From: HGM13006 sp900757695
GTDB lineage: Bacteria > Bacillota > Clostridia > Oscillospirales > Oscillospiraceae
NCBI GenBank assembly: GCA_959607825.1
Contig: CAUHNW010000002.1
Location: forward strand, 154,378 to 218,377
DNA length: 64,000 bases
Reading direction: 5' to 3'
Made by a program: the position numbers and the translations under genes. Positions 34,824-44,400 of the stretch are shown here, one piece after another. The first letter of the stretch is position 1. Each line of letters begins with the position of its first letter. The notes under the pieces are model-generated. The model saw only the letters and a list, made by a program, of their open reading frames with translations, was not told where the DNA came from and did not search any database.

Positions 34824-35903
34824 ATGAAAAAACTCAACAAAACCACCCGCAGCAATATGATCACCTATGGCATTGTGATCGTTGCCTTTGTGATCATGCA
34901 GCTTCTCGTATCGGGCGGAAAGCTCTCCAACTCCCTGTCGGGTCAGTTGGTGCCCATCTGTGTGTACATCTGTATGGCGGTGAGCCTGAACCTGACAGTC
35001 GGTATTCTGGGGGAACTGAGCCTGGGCCATGCCGGATTTATGAGCGTAGGCGCTTTTTCCGGTGTTGTACTGGCCATGAGCATTCAGAATGCAGTGCCCA
35101 GCGGACCGGTTCGTCTGCTGCTGGCCATCATCGTGGGCGGCATTATGGCTGCCATTGCAGGCGTGATCGTCGGTGTGCCGGTTCTCCGTCTTCAGGGCGA
35201 CTATCTGGCCATTGTAACGCTGGCCTTTGGGGAGATCATTAAGAACATCCTCAATAACCTCTATGTGGGGGTAGACGGCTCCGGCCTCCATTTCAGCATG
35301 AAGAGCTCTGACGCTTTGGGACTGGTGGACGGCAAGGTGCTGATCAACGGCCCCATGGGAGCCACTGGTGTAACGAAGCTTTCAACCTTTGTGGCGGGCT
35401 TCATTCTGGTGCTGGTGGTTCTGACGGTGACTCTGAACCTGATCCGCAGCCGTTCCGGCCGGGCCATTATGGCAATCCGGGACAACCGCATTGCAGCGGA
35501 GTCTGTGGGCATCAATATCACCAAGTATAAGCTCATGGCCTTTGTGATCTCTGCGGCTTTGGCCGGTATGGCGGGCGCCCTGTATGCCATGAACTATTCC
35601 ACCATCGTACCCAAGAAGTTCGATTTCAACACCTCGATTCTGGTGCTGGTATTTGTGGTTCTGGGCGGCATGGGCAATATCCGCGGCAGCGTGATTGCGG
35701 CTACCGTCCTGACGATCCTGCCCGAGGCCCTGCGTTCCATGAACGATTACCGGATGCTGATCTATGCCATCGTGCTGATCCTCGTTATGCTGGTCACCAA
35801 TAACCCCACCCTGAAGAGCGGCTGGGAGCGTGTGAAGAGCGTCATTGCATTCTGGAAGAAGACACCTGCGAAGACTGCGGAAGGAGGCGGCACAGATGAG
35901 TAA
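34824..35903 (+). CDS. livM: branched-chain amino acid ABC transporter permease LivM
   Basis: A 359-residue permease, second membrane subunit. NLTVGILGELSLGHAGFMSVG and the ATPase-contact loop MAIRDNRIAAESVGINITKYK are the LivM hallmarks. A short basic N-terminal extension precedes the first helix. It starts 10 bases after livH and its end overlaps livG by eight bases. Confidence 0.96.
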   Translation: MKKLNKTTRSNMITYGIVIVAFVIMQLLVSGGKLSNSLSGQLVPICVYICMAVSLNLTVGILGELSLGHAGFMSVGAFSGVVLAMSIQNAVPSGPVRLLLAIIVGGIMAAIAGVIVGVPVLRLQGDYLAIVTLAFGEIIKNILNNLYVGVDGSGLHFSMKSSDALGLVDGKVLINGPMGATGVTKLSTFVAGFILVLVVLTVTLNLIRSRSGRAIMAIRDNRIAAESVGINITKYKLMAFVISAALAGMAGALYAMNYSTIVPKKFDFNTSILVLVFVVLGGMGNIRGSVIAATVLTILPEALRSMNDYRMLIYAIVLILVMLVTNNPTLKSGWERVKSVIAFWKKTPAKTAEGGGTDE

Positions 35904-36726
35904 GATGGTTCCTGTACCCAGTGACAGTATCATCCCTGAGCGTGACCTGGATAAAACTCCGGTATTGGAGGCCAAGCATCTGGGCATCGACTTTGGCGGC
36001 CTGACTGCTGTAGACGACTTTAACCTGACGGTTGGCCGCACGGAGATTGCGGGCCTGATCGGCCCCAACGGTGCAGGCAAGACCACCGTGTTTAACCTGC
36101 TCACCAAGGTTTATCAGCCCACCCGGGGCACCATCCTTCTGGATGGCAAGGATACCCATGGTATGAACACCGTACAGGTGAACAAGGCCGGTATCGCCCG
36201 TACCTTCCAGAACATTCGCCTGTTTACGGACCTGACAGTGGAGGAAAACGTGAAGGTTGGCCTTCACAACAATATGAAGGGCAACATGATCTCTGAGATC
36301 CTCCGGCTGCCCGGCTATTGGAAGAGCGAAAAGATGGCACATGAGCGTGCCATGGAGCTGCTGAGCATTTTTGATATGCGGGATCTGAAGGATCACAAGG
36401 CAGGCTCTCTGCCCTACGGCGCTCAGCGCCGGCTGGAGATCGTCCGGGCGCTGGCAACCAATCCGTGCCTGCTGCTGCTGGACGAGCCTGCTGCCGGTAT
36501 GAACCCCTCAGAGACTGCAGAGCTGATGGAAAACATCCGGAAGATCCGGGATACCTTCCATATTGCGATCATGCTCATTGAGCACGATATGAATCTGGTC
36601 ATGGGCATCTGCGAGGGCATTGCGGTGCTGAACTACGGCAAGATCATTGCCAAGGGCACGCCCCAGGAGATTCAGGCCAATCCCCAGGTCATTGAAGCAT
36701 ATCTGGGCAAAAAGAAGGAGGGCTAA
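35896..36726 (+). CDS. livG: branched-chain amino acid ABC transporter ATPase LivG
   Basis: A 276-residue ATP-binding subunit with Walker A GPNGAGKTT, a Q-loop region (IARTFQNIRLF), a signature degenerate for the family at LPYGAQRRLEIVRALA, and Walker B LLLLDEPAAGMNP. The start overlaps the livM end. It pairs with LivF as a heterodimeric motor. An N-terminal extension of about 20 residues precedes the ABC domain. Confidence 0.96.
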   Translation: MSKMVPVPSDSIIPERDLDKTPVLEAKHLGIDFGGLTAVDDFNLTVGRTEIAGLIGPNGAGKTTVFNLLTKVYQPTRGTILLDGKDTHGMNTVQVNKAGIARTFQNIRLFTDLTVEENVKVGLHNNMKGNMISEILRLPGYWKSEKMAHERAMELLSIFDMRDLKDHKAGSLPYGAQRRLEIVRALATNPCLLLLDEPAAGMNPSETAELMENIRKIRDTFHIAIMLIEHDMNLVMGICEGIAVLNYGKIIAKGTPQEIQANPQVIEAYLGKKKEG

Positions 36727-36729
36727 ACG

Positions 36730-37437
36730 ATGAGTCTGCTGAAAGTAGAAGATCTTCATGTATATTATGGCAGCATCCATGCCATTAAGGGCATCTCCTT
36801 TGAAGTGGAAGAGGGCGAGATCGTAACGCTGATCGGTGCCAACGGTGCCGGTAAATCCACGACCCTGAACACGGTATCCGGTCTGCTGAAGCCCAGAAGC
36901 GGCAGCGTGGAGTTTGATGGGAAGAACATTGTAAATATTCCGGCGCATAAGGTGGTATCCCACGGCATGGCGCTGTGCCCGGAGGGACGCCGTGTATTCC
37001 TGCAGATGACCGTACAGGAAAATCTGGAGATGGGCGGCTATACCCGGGATGCCAGCGAGATTTCGGCCTCCATTGAGGACGTTTATCAGCGGTTCCCACG
37101 GCTGAAGGAGCGCTACAAGCAGACGGCCGGTACGCTTTCCGGCGGTGAGCAGCAGATGCTTGCCATGGGCCGTGCCATGATGAGCAAGCCCAAGCTGCTG
37201 ATGCTGGACGAGCCCTCCATGGGCCTTGCCCCCATTCTGGTAGAGCAGATTTTTGATATCATTAAAGAGCTGCATCGCGCCGGCACCACCATTCTGCTGG
37301 TAGAGCAGAACGCACAGGTGGCGCTGTCCATTGCGGATCGGGCGTACGTGCTGGAAACCGGAACGATCTCCATGAGCGGAAACGCCAAGGATCTGCTCAG
37401 CGACCCCAGAGTGCAGAAGGCGTATCTGGGCGGATAA
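36730..37437 (+). CDS. livF: branched-chain amino acid ABC transporter ATPase LivF
   Basis: A 235-residue ATP-binding subunit, the usual length. Walker A GANGAGKST, signature LSGGEQQMLAMGRALM-type stretch (here LSGGEQQMLAMGRAMM) and Walker B LLMLDEPSMGLAP are all present. Last gene of the liv operon, three bases after livG and followed by a strong terminator. Confidence 0.97.
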   Translation: MSLLKVEDLHVYYGSIHAIKGISFEVEEGEIVTLIGANGAGKSTTLNTVSGLLKPRSGSVEFDGKNIVNIPAHKVVSHGMALCPEGRRVFLQMTVQENLEMGGYTRDASEISASIEDVYQRFPRLKERYKQTAGTLSGGEQQMLAMGRAMMSKPKLLMLDEPSMGLAPILVEQIFDIIKELHRAGTTILLVEQNAQVALSIADRAYVLETGTISMSGNAKDLLSDPRVQKAYLGG

Positions 37438-37443
37438 ATAATA

Positions 37444-37488
37444 CAGAAAAAGGGCGGAAGCGTATGGTGCGTTTCCGCCCTTTTTCTG
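37444..37488 (+). terminator. liv operon terminator
   Basis: AGAAAAAGGGCGGAA arm pairs with TTCCGCCCTTTTTCT, giving a long stem with a T5 run. The rest of the gap up to 37741 holds only the promoter of the next gene. Confidence 0.9.
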
Positions 37489-37636
37489 ACAATTAAAGAG
37501 GGACAGCACGCAGTGACATGGGGAATCGGAAACTGTGTGCAGAATGGGGAGTCCCGCTGTACGGCAGTATACGGAGCGGAAAGCGTAAAGGCGTGGTGGC
37601 GGAAGCAACAATCATTCCGATTTCACAAGAATTCTC

Positions 37637-37665
37637 TTGCGTATCTTCCCTGGTTATGTTATAAT
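37637..37665 (+). promoter_or_regulatory. promoter of the SLH surface protein gene
   Basis: TTGCGT (37637-37642), 17-base spacer, TATAAT (37660-37665). In the 170 bases between the liv terminator and this site I see nothing else. Confidence 0.7.
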
Positions 37666-37741
37666 TCGATCATAATCAATGTTCTGATATGTAATGTAAA
37701 ATAAACTGCGGACAGCGGTGAAGCAGGAGGAGGAGAAACAC

Positions 37742-40700
37742 ATGAAAAAACGAATGATCAGTCTGATGCTGACTCTGTCGATCCTGTTTGGGGCAGTCGT
37801 CCCTGCCATGACACCCCAGGCCGATGCGGTCATTGGAACCATCATTGGCACTGGCGTGAAAATTCTGGCCTCTGTGGCCCGGGGCTGCGCCCAGTCTCTG
37901 GAGGATGACAAGGCAGGGAAATACGACAGCAAGGGCAAGGCCGTGCTGGGGTGCTTTACCAATATCGGTAAGGATCTGCTGGGTATGGGCGGCAGCTCCG
38001 GGAGCGGCGACAACCTCTATCAGGTGGATCTCACGGAGGTGAACGAGGCACTGGCCGCCATTAACGGCAAGCTGGATGAGCAGCAGGCCGCCATCTATCA
38101 GGTTCACGACACCGTGACCAACGGCATTCAGCAGCTCACCGGCGAAATGAGCAATCTGGAGGCAAAGCTGAGCGGCATGTCCACCCAGATCGAGAATACG
38201 GCCCAGCGACAGGAATACTATACATACCTCAACACGTTCTTTGATTTCTTCAACCAGTATTTCGAGTCCCTGACCTATTACGATAAGCGGGTGACGCCCA
38301 TGCTGTCTGCGGCCCTGTCCAGCAGCGGCGGCGCGTATGCCGTGGACACCGGAAAGATCAGCCAGGACTATCAGAAGAACGTCTTTGACCAGTTCTATCA
38401 GCTGAATAACGTCCGCTACACCGGCGACCTCCATTCTGCTGTGGCGAATCTATCCAGCTATCTCCAGGGCACCTACGTCTCCGCCAACGGCGGCAGCATC
38501 ACCAGCATCCTCAGCGAGTATTACTATCTGGCCCTGCTGGGGGCGGACACCACTGAGGAGAAAAAGGCGGCGGCCCGGGAAAACGCGGCTGCAAAGACCG
38601 AGGACATGATCGGCTACATCTACTACGCCTATATCACCGGTGTATACTATGAGCAGGCTATGGCTCTGTACCACACCGCCTATATGGACGAGAACGAGAC
38701 GGATATCTACACCACCTATTCCGGCATTCAGATTTCCCGGAGCGATGTGGAGCAGACCATTTCCGACGTGGTCGACGATTTGGCGGCGGCCTCCGGCCAG
38801 GTGCTCCTGGGCATGCGGGAGATCTACAGCCCCACCGCCACCATGGATATGGTCTACGGCACCGCCGAGGGCGACTATCTGCTGACCCGGCCACTCTCCA
38901 TGCAGTATAAGCTCCAGAACGGCACCCTTTCCGGCTCCGCGGATCCCATGGCGGTGGAGTATGGCGGCCATATCTGGATGCCCGACCCGGCCTACAGCCT
39001 CCAGGACTATTTCAGCGCCGACTTCTGCGAGATGTTTGAGGGCATCGCCACCTATCAGGAGGAGGGGGGCTCCCTCTTTGAGATCGACGGCAACCTGATC
39101 ACTGTCACATCGGATGCCTCCGCCGGGTCCGCCAGCTCTCTGCACCTGATGTTCGGCAGCGCCGACATGGGCACGGTGAGCTTCCGGGCGGCGGAAAAGC
39201 CTGGGTGCTTCGCCGCGGGCCTGGGCACAGAGGATTTCCCCTACCTCATTGAGACCCCAGAGCAATATATCAATATCTATCACTCGCGCTATATGAAGCA
39301 GACCGTCTTTGGGGAGCCAAATCCGTATTTTGTCCTGGGGCAGGACCTGGATTTTACGGGCAACACCACTATTATCCCGGTTATGCTGGAGTTTTCCGGC
39401 ACCTTTGACGGCGCGGGCCATGCCATTCGCAACGCGAAACTCACATCCATGTTCACCACCGCAGGCAGCGGCCAGAATCAGGGTGTGGATTGGTACAGCG
39501 GCCTGTTTGGCAAGGTCAGCGGCACCATTCGGAACCTGCGGGTGGAGAATACCACGCTGAACGTGGCTGTTGGTCCGGATGTGCCTTACGATTCCAACCG
39601 GTACTCGGGCAAAATCCACGCCGGCATTCTGGCGGGGGCCCTGACGGAGACCGGCACCATCGAAAACTGCCAGATTACCGGCTGCTCGGCATCCTTTACC
39701 ATTGCTCCGCCAACCGGTAACATGACTGTCAACAGCAGCGTCATTCTGGGCGGCGTAGTGGGCATGCTGAAGGGAAAAATGAACGGCGTGGCCTGCGTGG
39801 ACACCTCCGTAAACGCCTCCAGCAGTGCAACGGATCTTAACTTGACATATAATGACAAAGTACCGCGCTACTACCAGGAGGGGTCGCTGATGGCGGGCGG
39901 CCTGGCTGGCGTCATAGCGGGCAGCAGCGCTGTCATGAGCAACAGCGGCTATATGGTTTCCAGCAAGGACTTTGCGGGAAACATCACCGCTGAGGGAATT
40001 GACGTGACCTCTGCAGGCGGCCTGGTGGGCCGTTATGAGGAGGCGAGCACCATCCAAGACTCCTGGGTCATGCTGAATAAAATGCCGGTAGGGAGCACCG
40101 TGCACAGCTATATAGACGGCCAAGAAACCATCGTAGCATATCAATATGGCACGCTGATCGGAACTACTGACCAGAACGGCACGCCTGTCCTTTCAAAGGT
40201 TACGGGCTGTAAATTTGCCCAACAAATTCCCTTCTCGACGCGAGGAACGGACGAACTGATTGGAGGCGGGGGCAAGCTAGCAACACCTGATAATGTATTT
40301 ATACTTATGTATACTCCGATCCGAGACAGTCTGTCCGATGAGGCAAAACGCATCTTCTCAAATGCTGATCGCAACATCGTAAAGTTGGACTTCGGCTATG
40401 GAAACGACGCGCTTACCAAGGAGCTCATGACCCTGCCCCACGATCTTGGCTGCACCACGGAGGATTATGTGAACCTCTCCGGCCTCAAGCCCTATCAGGC
40501 GCTGGGCGGCAAAAAGCTGGATCAGGCGGCCTACTATATACAGCTGAAGGAGGGGGATTCAGTGCTGAATCCCGCCGAAAAGCTCACAGAGGGCACCCAT
40601 ACTGTCACCGTGACCCAGTACAACGGCGGGACCGTCAGCTTTGACATCAAGGTGGCGAAGGAGGACCACTACTATGTGTCCACCAGCACGAAAAAGGCCA

Positions 40701-42559
40701 CCTGCACCGAAGCGGGCACGGCGGACCTGTACTGCCTGAACTGCGGCGACGTGAAAACCGGCCAGGAGATTGCTGCACTGGGCCACAAGGAGGTTACGGT
40801 ACCGGGCTATCCGGCCACTTGCACCGCCAAGGGCCTTACCGACGGCAAATTCTGCACCCGGTGCAATCAGGAGACCGCCGCCCAGGAACCCATTCCGCTG
40901 CTGGAGCACACCCTGGATGCGGGCACCGTGGTTGCAGAGGCTACCTGCATAGCCTCCGGCCTCAAGCAGTACAGCTGCACCGAGTGCGGGCGGCTGGTGA
41001 GATCGGAGACTGTCCCTGCCACGGGGCACAGCTATGCGGCCACTGTCAACGACCCCACCTGTGACACTCCGGGCTTTACCACCCACACCTGCTCGGCCTG
41101 CGGCGACACCTACACCGATGGCTATGTTGCCCCCACGGGCCACAGCTACGATGACGGCACCGTCACCAAGGAGGCCACCTGCCAGGCACTGGGCGAGATC
41201 ACCTATGCCTGCACCGAATGCGGCAAGAGCTACACTGCACCTATCCCCAAGGCGGAGCACGACTTTGTGGCGGATACAGTGGTGGAGCCCGGCTGCGATA
41301 CGGAGGGCTATACCATTTACAAGTGCAGCTATGGCTGCGGTGCCAGCGAGAAGCGGGACTTCGTGCAGCCCACGGAGCATGCCTATGATTCCGGCACTAT
41401 TACCAAGGCGGCCACCTGTACGGAGGAGGGCGAGATCACCTACAAGTGCATCCATCCCGATTGTACGAACAGCTATACCCAGCCTATTCCCATGATTCCG
41501 CACAATTATACCGAGACGGTTACCGAGCCTACCTGTGAGGAGATGGGCTACACCACTCGTACCTGCACGGAGTGCGGCGACAGCTACCAGACGGATTTCC
41601 GGAATCCCGTGGGTCATGAATACGACCAGGGAACTGTAACCACTGCACCGACCTGTAAGGATGAGGGCGTGAGAACCTTTAACTGCGTCCACGGCTGCGG
41701 TAAGACCTACACCCAGCCGGAGCCTAAGCTGCAGCACGACTATGGGGCGGCTGTTACGGAGCCAACCTGCGAGGAGCTGGGGTATACCCTCTATACCTGC
41801 AAGGTCTGCGGCGACAGCTATATGGACCTGTATACGGCGGCCAAGGGTCACAGCTGGGGCCCGGGGGAGACCGTAAAGGCACCCACCCTCACGGAAACAG
41901 GTCTGCTGAAACAGACCTGTACTCTGTGCCAAAAGACCCAGGAGACTGTGATTCCGTGCCTGGATCAATGTGACGGCATCCATTGTCCCAGCGCCATATT
42001 CAACGATGTGAAGGGACCCCAGAACTGGAGTCATGTGGGCATCGACTATGTGGTGGCAATGAAGCTGTTCAACGGCACTGGAGCCACGACTTTCTCCCCG
42101 GATGCGAACATGACGCGTGCCATGCTGGTGACGGTGCTCTACCGGATGGAGGGCAGTCCCAGCGTTGAGGGAATGCAAAATCCCTTTGGCGATGTGGCGG
42201 CGGGCAGCTGGTATGCCGATGCAGTGATCTGGGCTGCGGATCAGGGCGTGGTCAACGGCATGACGTCCACCACCTTCCAGCCGAACAGCAGCATTACCCG
42301 GGAGCAGACGGCCACGATCCTGTTCCGGTACGCCCAGAAGAAAGGCTGTGATGTGACGGCGCAGGCGGATCTGTCTGAATTTATCGATCAGGGGAAGGTG
42401 TCTGCGTATGCGGAGGATGCCTTGCGCTGGGCCAATGCCGCAGGACTCATCAACGGCAGTCAGAATGGCGACGGCGTGTACCTGATGCCCAGAGATTATG
42501 CCACCAGAGCACAGCTGGCGGCGATCCTTATGCGGTATCAGAGAGTCATGGCGGCGTAA
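37742..42559 (+). CDS. large SLH-domain surface protein with eleven Cys-rich repeats
   Basis: A 1605-residue exported protein, anchored to the cell wall by three C-terminal SLH domains (about residues 1425-1605: FNDVKGPQNWSHVGIDYVV, FGDVAAGSWYADAVIWA, and a third starting FIDQGKVSAYAEDALRWA). A signal peptide (AVVPAMTPQADA end) is followed by a helical region, then a beta-helix/GLUG-like part near 490-700 (GTEDFPYLIETPEQYINIY, GLFGKVSGTIRNLRV). Residues about 973-1405 hold eleven repeats of about 40 residues with the pattern (A/P)TC-x5-G-x6-C-x2-C; the last lacks its first Cys. Role: unknown surface or adhesion protein. RBS AGGAGGAGG supports the ATG. Confidence 0.93.
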   Translation: MKKRMISLMLTLSILFGAVVPAMTPQADAVIGTIIGTGVKILASVARGCAQSLEDDKAGKYDSKGKAVLGCFTNIGKDLLGMGGSSGSGDNLYQVDLTEVNEALAAINGKLDEQQAAIYQVHDTVTNGIQQLTGEMSNLEAKLSGMSTQIENTAQRQEYYTYLNTFFDFFNQYFESLTYYDKRVTPMLSAALSSSGGAYAVDTGKISQDYQKNVFDQFYQLNNVRYTGDLHSAVANLSSYLQGTYVSANGGSITSILSEYYYLALLGADTTEEKKAAARENAAAKTEDMIGYIYYAYITGVYYEQAMALYHTAYMDENETDIYTTYSGIQISRSDVEQTISDVVDDLAAASGQVLLGMREIYSPTATMDMVYGTAEGDYLLTRPLSMQYKLQNGTLSGSADPMAVEYGGHIWMPDPAYSLQDYFSADFCEMFEGIATYQEEGGSLFEIDGNLITVTSDASAGSASSLHLMFGSADMGTVSFRAAEKPGCFAAGLGTEDFPYLIETPEQYINIYHSRYMKQTVFGEPNPYFVLGQDLDFTGNTTIIPVMLEFSGTFDGAGHAIRNAKLTSMFTTAGSGQNQGVDWYSGLFGKVSGTIRNLRVENTTLNVAVGPDVPYDSNRYSGKIHAGILAGALTETGTIENCQITGCSASFTIAPPTGNMTVNSSVILGGVVGMLKGKMNGVACVDTSVNASSSATDLNLTYNDKVPRYYQEGSLMAGGLAGVIAGSSAVMSNSGYMVSSKDFAGNITAEGIDVTSAGGLVGRYEEASTIQDSWVMLNKMPVGSTVHSYIDGQETIVAYQYGTLIGTTDQNGTPVLSKVTGCKFAQQIPFSTRGTDELIGGGGKLATPDNVFILMYTPIRDSLSDEAKRIFSNADRNIVKLDFGYGNDALTKELMTLPHDLGCTTEDYVNLSGLKPYQALGGKKLDQAAYYIQLKEGDSVLNPAEKLTEGTHTVTVTQYNGGTVSFDIKVAKEDHYYVSTSTKKATCTEAGTADLYCLNCGDVKTGQEIAALGHKEVTVPGYPATCTAKGLTDGKFCTRCNQETAAQEPIPLLEHTLDAGTVVAEATCIASGLKQYSCTECGRLVRSETVPATGHSYAATVNDPTCDTPGFTTHTCSACGDTYTDGYVAPTGHSYDDGTVTKEATCQALGEITYACTECGKSYTAPIPKAEHDFVADTVVEPGCDTEGYTIYKCSYGCGASEKRDFVQPTEHAYDSGTITKAATCTEEGEITYKCIHPDCTNSYTQPIPMIPHNYTETVTEPTCEEMGYTTRTCTECGDSYQTDFRNPVGHEYDQGTVTTAPTCKDEGVRTFNCVHGCGKTYTQPEPKLQHDYGAAVTEPTCEELGYTLYTCKVCGDSYMDLYTAAKGHSWGPGETVKAPTLTETGLLKQTCTLCQKTQETVIPCLDQCDGIHCPSAIFNDVKGPQNWSHVGIDYVVAMKLFNGTGATTFSPDANMTRAMLVTVLYRMEGSPSVEGMQNPFGDVAAGSWYADAVIWAADQGVVNGMTSTTFQPNSSITREQTATILFRYAQKKGCDVTAQADLSEFIDQGKVSAYAEDALRWANAAGLINGSQNGDGVYLMPRDYATRAQLAAILMRYQRVMAA
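40660..41960 (+). repeat. eleven tandem Cys-rich coding repeats
   Basis: Within the SLH gene, a period of about 117-120 bases encodes units such as PTCDTPGFTTHTCSACGD and PTCEELGYTLYTCKVCGD, each followed by a GHSY-like segment. The units diverge in DNA sequence, so they are old rather than freshly duplicated. Confidence 0.9.
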
Positions 42560-42564
42560 GGAAA

Positions 42565-42591
42565 GGGGCCGCTGCGTAATGCAGCGGCCCC
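42565..42591 (+). other. GC-rich hairpin after the SLH gene
   Basis: Perfect 11-bp arms GGGGCCGCTGC (42565-42575) and GCAGCGGCCCC (42581-42591), but no T run follows, so it may be a weak or Rho-assisted terminator. Confidence 0.6.
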
Positions 42592-42672
42592 AAAGACGGT
42601 CAAAGAACCTCGTAGAGCGTTGCGTGTAGAAGGACATGGAAGAAATACACGCGAAGGAGCGAATTGTATCGT

Positions 42673-43485
42673 ATGGGAATATTTGAAGGCGTACTGCTGG
42701 TGTCGGATTTTGATGACACCCTGGTAAATCGCAGCAAGCAGGTGCCGGAGCGCACCGGAAAAGCACTGGAGCTCTTTGTGAAGGAAGGCGGAAGCTTTAC
42801 GCTGGCCTCCGGGCGGGGGCTTGAGTCCGTGCGCCTTCAGGCCCCGGGGCTCCCCATCGGCGCACCGGTGATCGTGGCAAACGGCACACAGATCTATGAC
42901 CTTTCCACGGAGAAACTGATGTTCGAGGCAGCGTTTCCGGCAACGGCAAAGGCGGACTTTGCGGCGGTGCTGGATGCGTTTCCTACATCCGCAGTGGAGA
43001 TATTCGGGGCAGGACAGCTCTATGCGGTTCGGCCCAATGGGGTGACGAAGATCCATTTGGAGATCACCGGACAGCATGCGAAGACGGCAGAGCTGGGAGA
43101 AATTCCGACACCATGGGTCTATGCCAAGTTTGAGGATGAACATGAGCGGCTGGAGCAGATGCAGCAGTGGATGAAGGAACGGTTCGGAGACCGGTATGGG
43201 GTGTTCTTCTCCCACCCCATGCTGCTGGAGATCACGCCGGGCGGCTGTAATAAGGGAACCGGCGTCCTGAGGCTGGCGGAGCTGCTGGGCATCCGGCGGG
43301 AGCACATCTACTGCGCCGGAGATAATGAAAATGACCTTGCCATGCTGGAGGCGGCTGCGGTGGGCTTTACCCCGGCGGGGAGCAGTCAGGCGGCACTGGA
43401 TACCGCAGATGTGATCGTCTGCGACTGCGATCAGGGGGCCATTGCAGACGTGGTGGAGTACCTCCAAGAGAAATATACAAAGTGA
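42673..43485 (+). CDS. Cof-type HAD phosphatase
   Basis: A 270-residue HAD-superfamily hydrolase of the Cof/IIB type. DFDDTLV near the start holds the nucleophile Asp, and GDNENDLAMLEAA near residue 220 is motif 4; LASGRGLESVRLQ lies between. Members dephosphorylate sugar phosphates, PLP or thiamine-pathway intermediates; the substrate here is unknown. The ATG at 42673 is 13 bases past AAGGAG; a TTG at 42664 is only 4 bases past it, so the start remains uncertain by three codons. It has a bidirectional terminator downstream. Confidence 0.92.
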   Translation: MGIFEGVLLVSDFDDTLVNRSKQVPERTGKALELFVKEGGSFTLASGRGLESVRLQAPGLPIGAPVIVANGTQIYDLSTEKLMFEAAFPATAKADFAAVLDAFPTSAVEIFGAGQLYAVRPNGVTKIHLEITGQHAKTAELGEIPTPWVYAKFEDEHERLEQMQQWMKERFGDRYGVFFSHPMLLEITPGGCNKGTGVLRLAELLGIRREHIYCAGDNENDLAMLEAAAVGFTPAGSSQAALDTADVIVCDCDQGAIADVVEYLQEKYTK

Positions 43486-43486
43486 A

Positions 43487-43528
43487 AAAGAGCCGGAACC
43501 CAAATGTGAAGTGGGTTTCGGCTCTTTT
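43487..43528. terminator. bidirectional terminator, end of the aro operon
   Basis: AAAAGAGCCGGAACCCA (43487-43503) pairs with GTGGGTTTCGGCTCTTTT (43511-43528), with one bulge. It serves the HAD gene and the converging aro operon. Confidence 0.9.
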
Positions 43529-43533
43529 CATAA

Positions 43534-44400
43534 TCATTGGCCTCTTGGGTCTACGCCGCAGGTGGTTTGCAGCAGCGTACCCAGCCGGGATATGGTTTCC
43601 GGGGAAAAGGTTTTGTGCAGGAAGAACTCCAGTGCGAAAATGGCCTGATAGATCAGCATGCCAATGCCATTTCCGGCTTCGTGGCCGGTCCGGCGGGCCT
43701 CCTCCATAAAGGGAGTCGTGGCGGGGGCATAGATGCAGTCCATGCACAGCGCATCAGGCTTGAGGGCGCCCAGATAGGGGACGCTGCTCCCGCCTACGCC
43801 AGACATGCCCACGGGAAGTGTGCTGATCAGCAGGTCGGTCTGGGGAAGCGCCGAATCGAGCTGCTCCAGCGGCAGCGCTTCCATAGTGGGTTCGTTTTCG
43901 CAGAGCTGCTGTGCCCGCAGCAGCGTACGATTTGCTACATAAATCTTCGCTGCGCCGCATTCCGCTGCGGTCATGGCGATGGATTTTGCAGCGCCGCCGG
44001 CCCCCAGAATCGTCACCGTCTGACCGGGAAAATCCCGTCCAAAGGTCTCAAGGCTCTTTCGGAAGCCAAGCCCATCGGTGGAATGGCCTTCCAGCTGCCC
44101 GTCGATGATGCGGACGGTATTGACAGAGCCGCAGTGCCGGGCTTCCGGTGTCATATGGGACAGGAAGGGAATAATGTGCTCCTTATGGGGCATGGTCAGA
44201 TTGAAGCCCCGAATGCCGATGGCTTTGGCGGCGGAGACAAACGGTTCCACAGTGCCGGCCTTGACCGGCAGCGCAAGGTAGAGGTAATCCTCTCCCAGCT
44301 CCTTCAGCATGGTATTTTGCAGCAGGGGGGAGAGACTGTGACCAATGGGATCACCGATGACGCACAGCAGCCCTGTGCCGTTGTGATACTCAACCTGCAT
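43534..44400 (-). CDS. aroE: shikimate dehydrogenase
   Basis: Reduces 3-dehydroshikimate to shikimate with NADPH. The 288-residue length is normal. GHSLSPLLQN is the substrate site, FNLTMPHKEHI carries the catalytic Lys, and GAGGAAKSIAMTAAE is the NADPH-binding loop. It is the last gene of the aro operon and overlaps aroQ by eleven bases. The ribosome-binding site is weak, which fits translational coupling. Confidence 0.97.
   Translation of the reverse strand: MQVEYHNGTGLLCVIGDPIGHSLSPLLQNTMLKELGEDYLYLALPVKAGTVEPFVSAAKAIGIRGFNLTMPHKEHIIPFLSHMTPEARHCGSVNTVRIIDGQLEGHSTDGLGFRKSLETFGRDFPGQTVTILGAGGAAKSIAMTAAECGAAKIYVANRTLLRAQQLCENEPTMEALPLEQLDSALPQTDLLISTLPVGMSGVGGSSVPYLGALKPDALCMDCIYAPATTPFMEEARRTGHEAGNGIGMLIYQAIFALEFFLHKTFSPETISRLGTLLQTTCGVDPRGQ

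Noticed and set aside
40559..42766. A 735-codon open frame antisense to the SLH protein repeats
   Set aside because: Its repeats only mirror the sense-strand repeats and it extends over the promoter-proximal region of the next gene.
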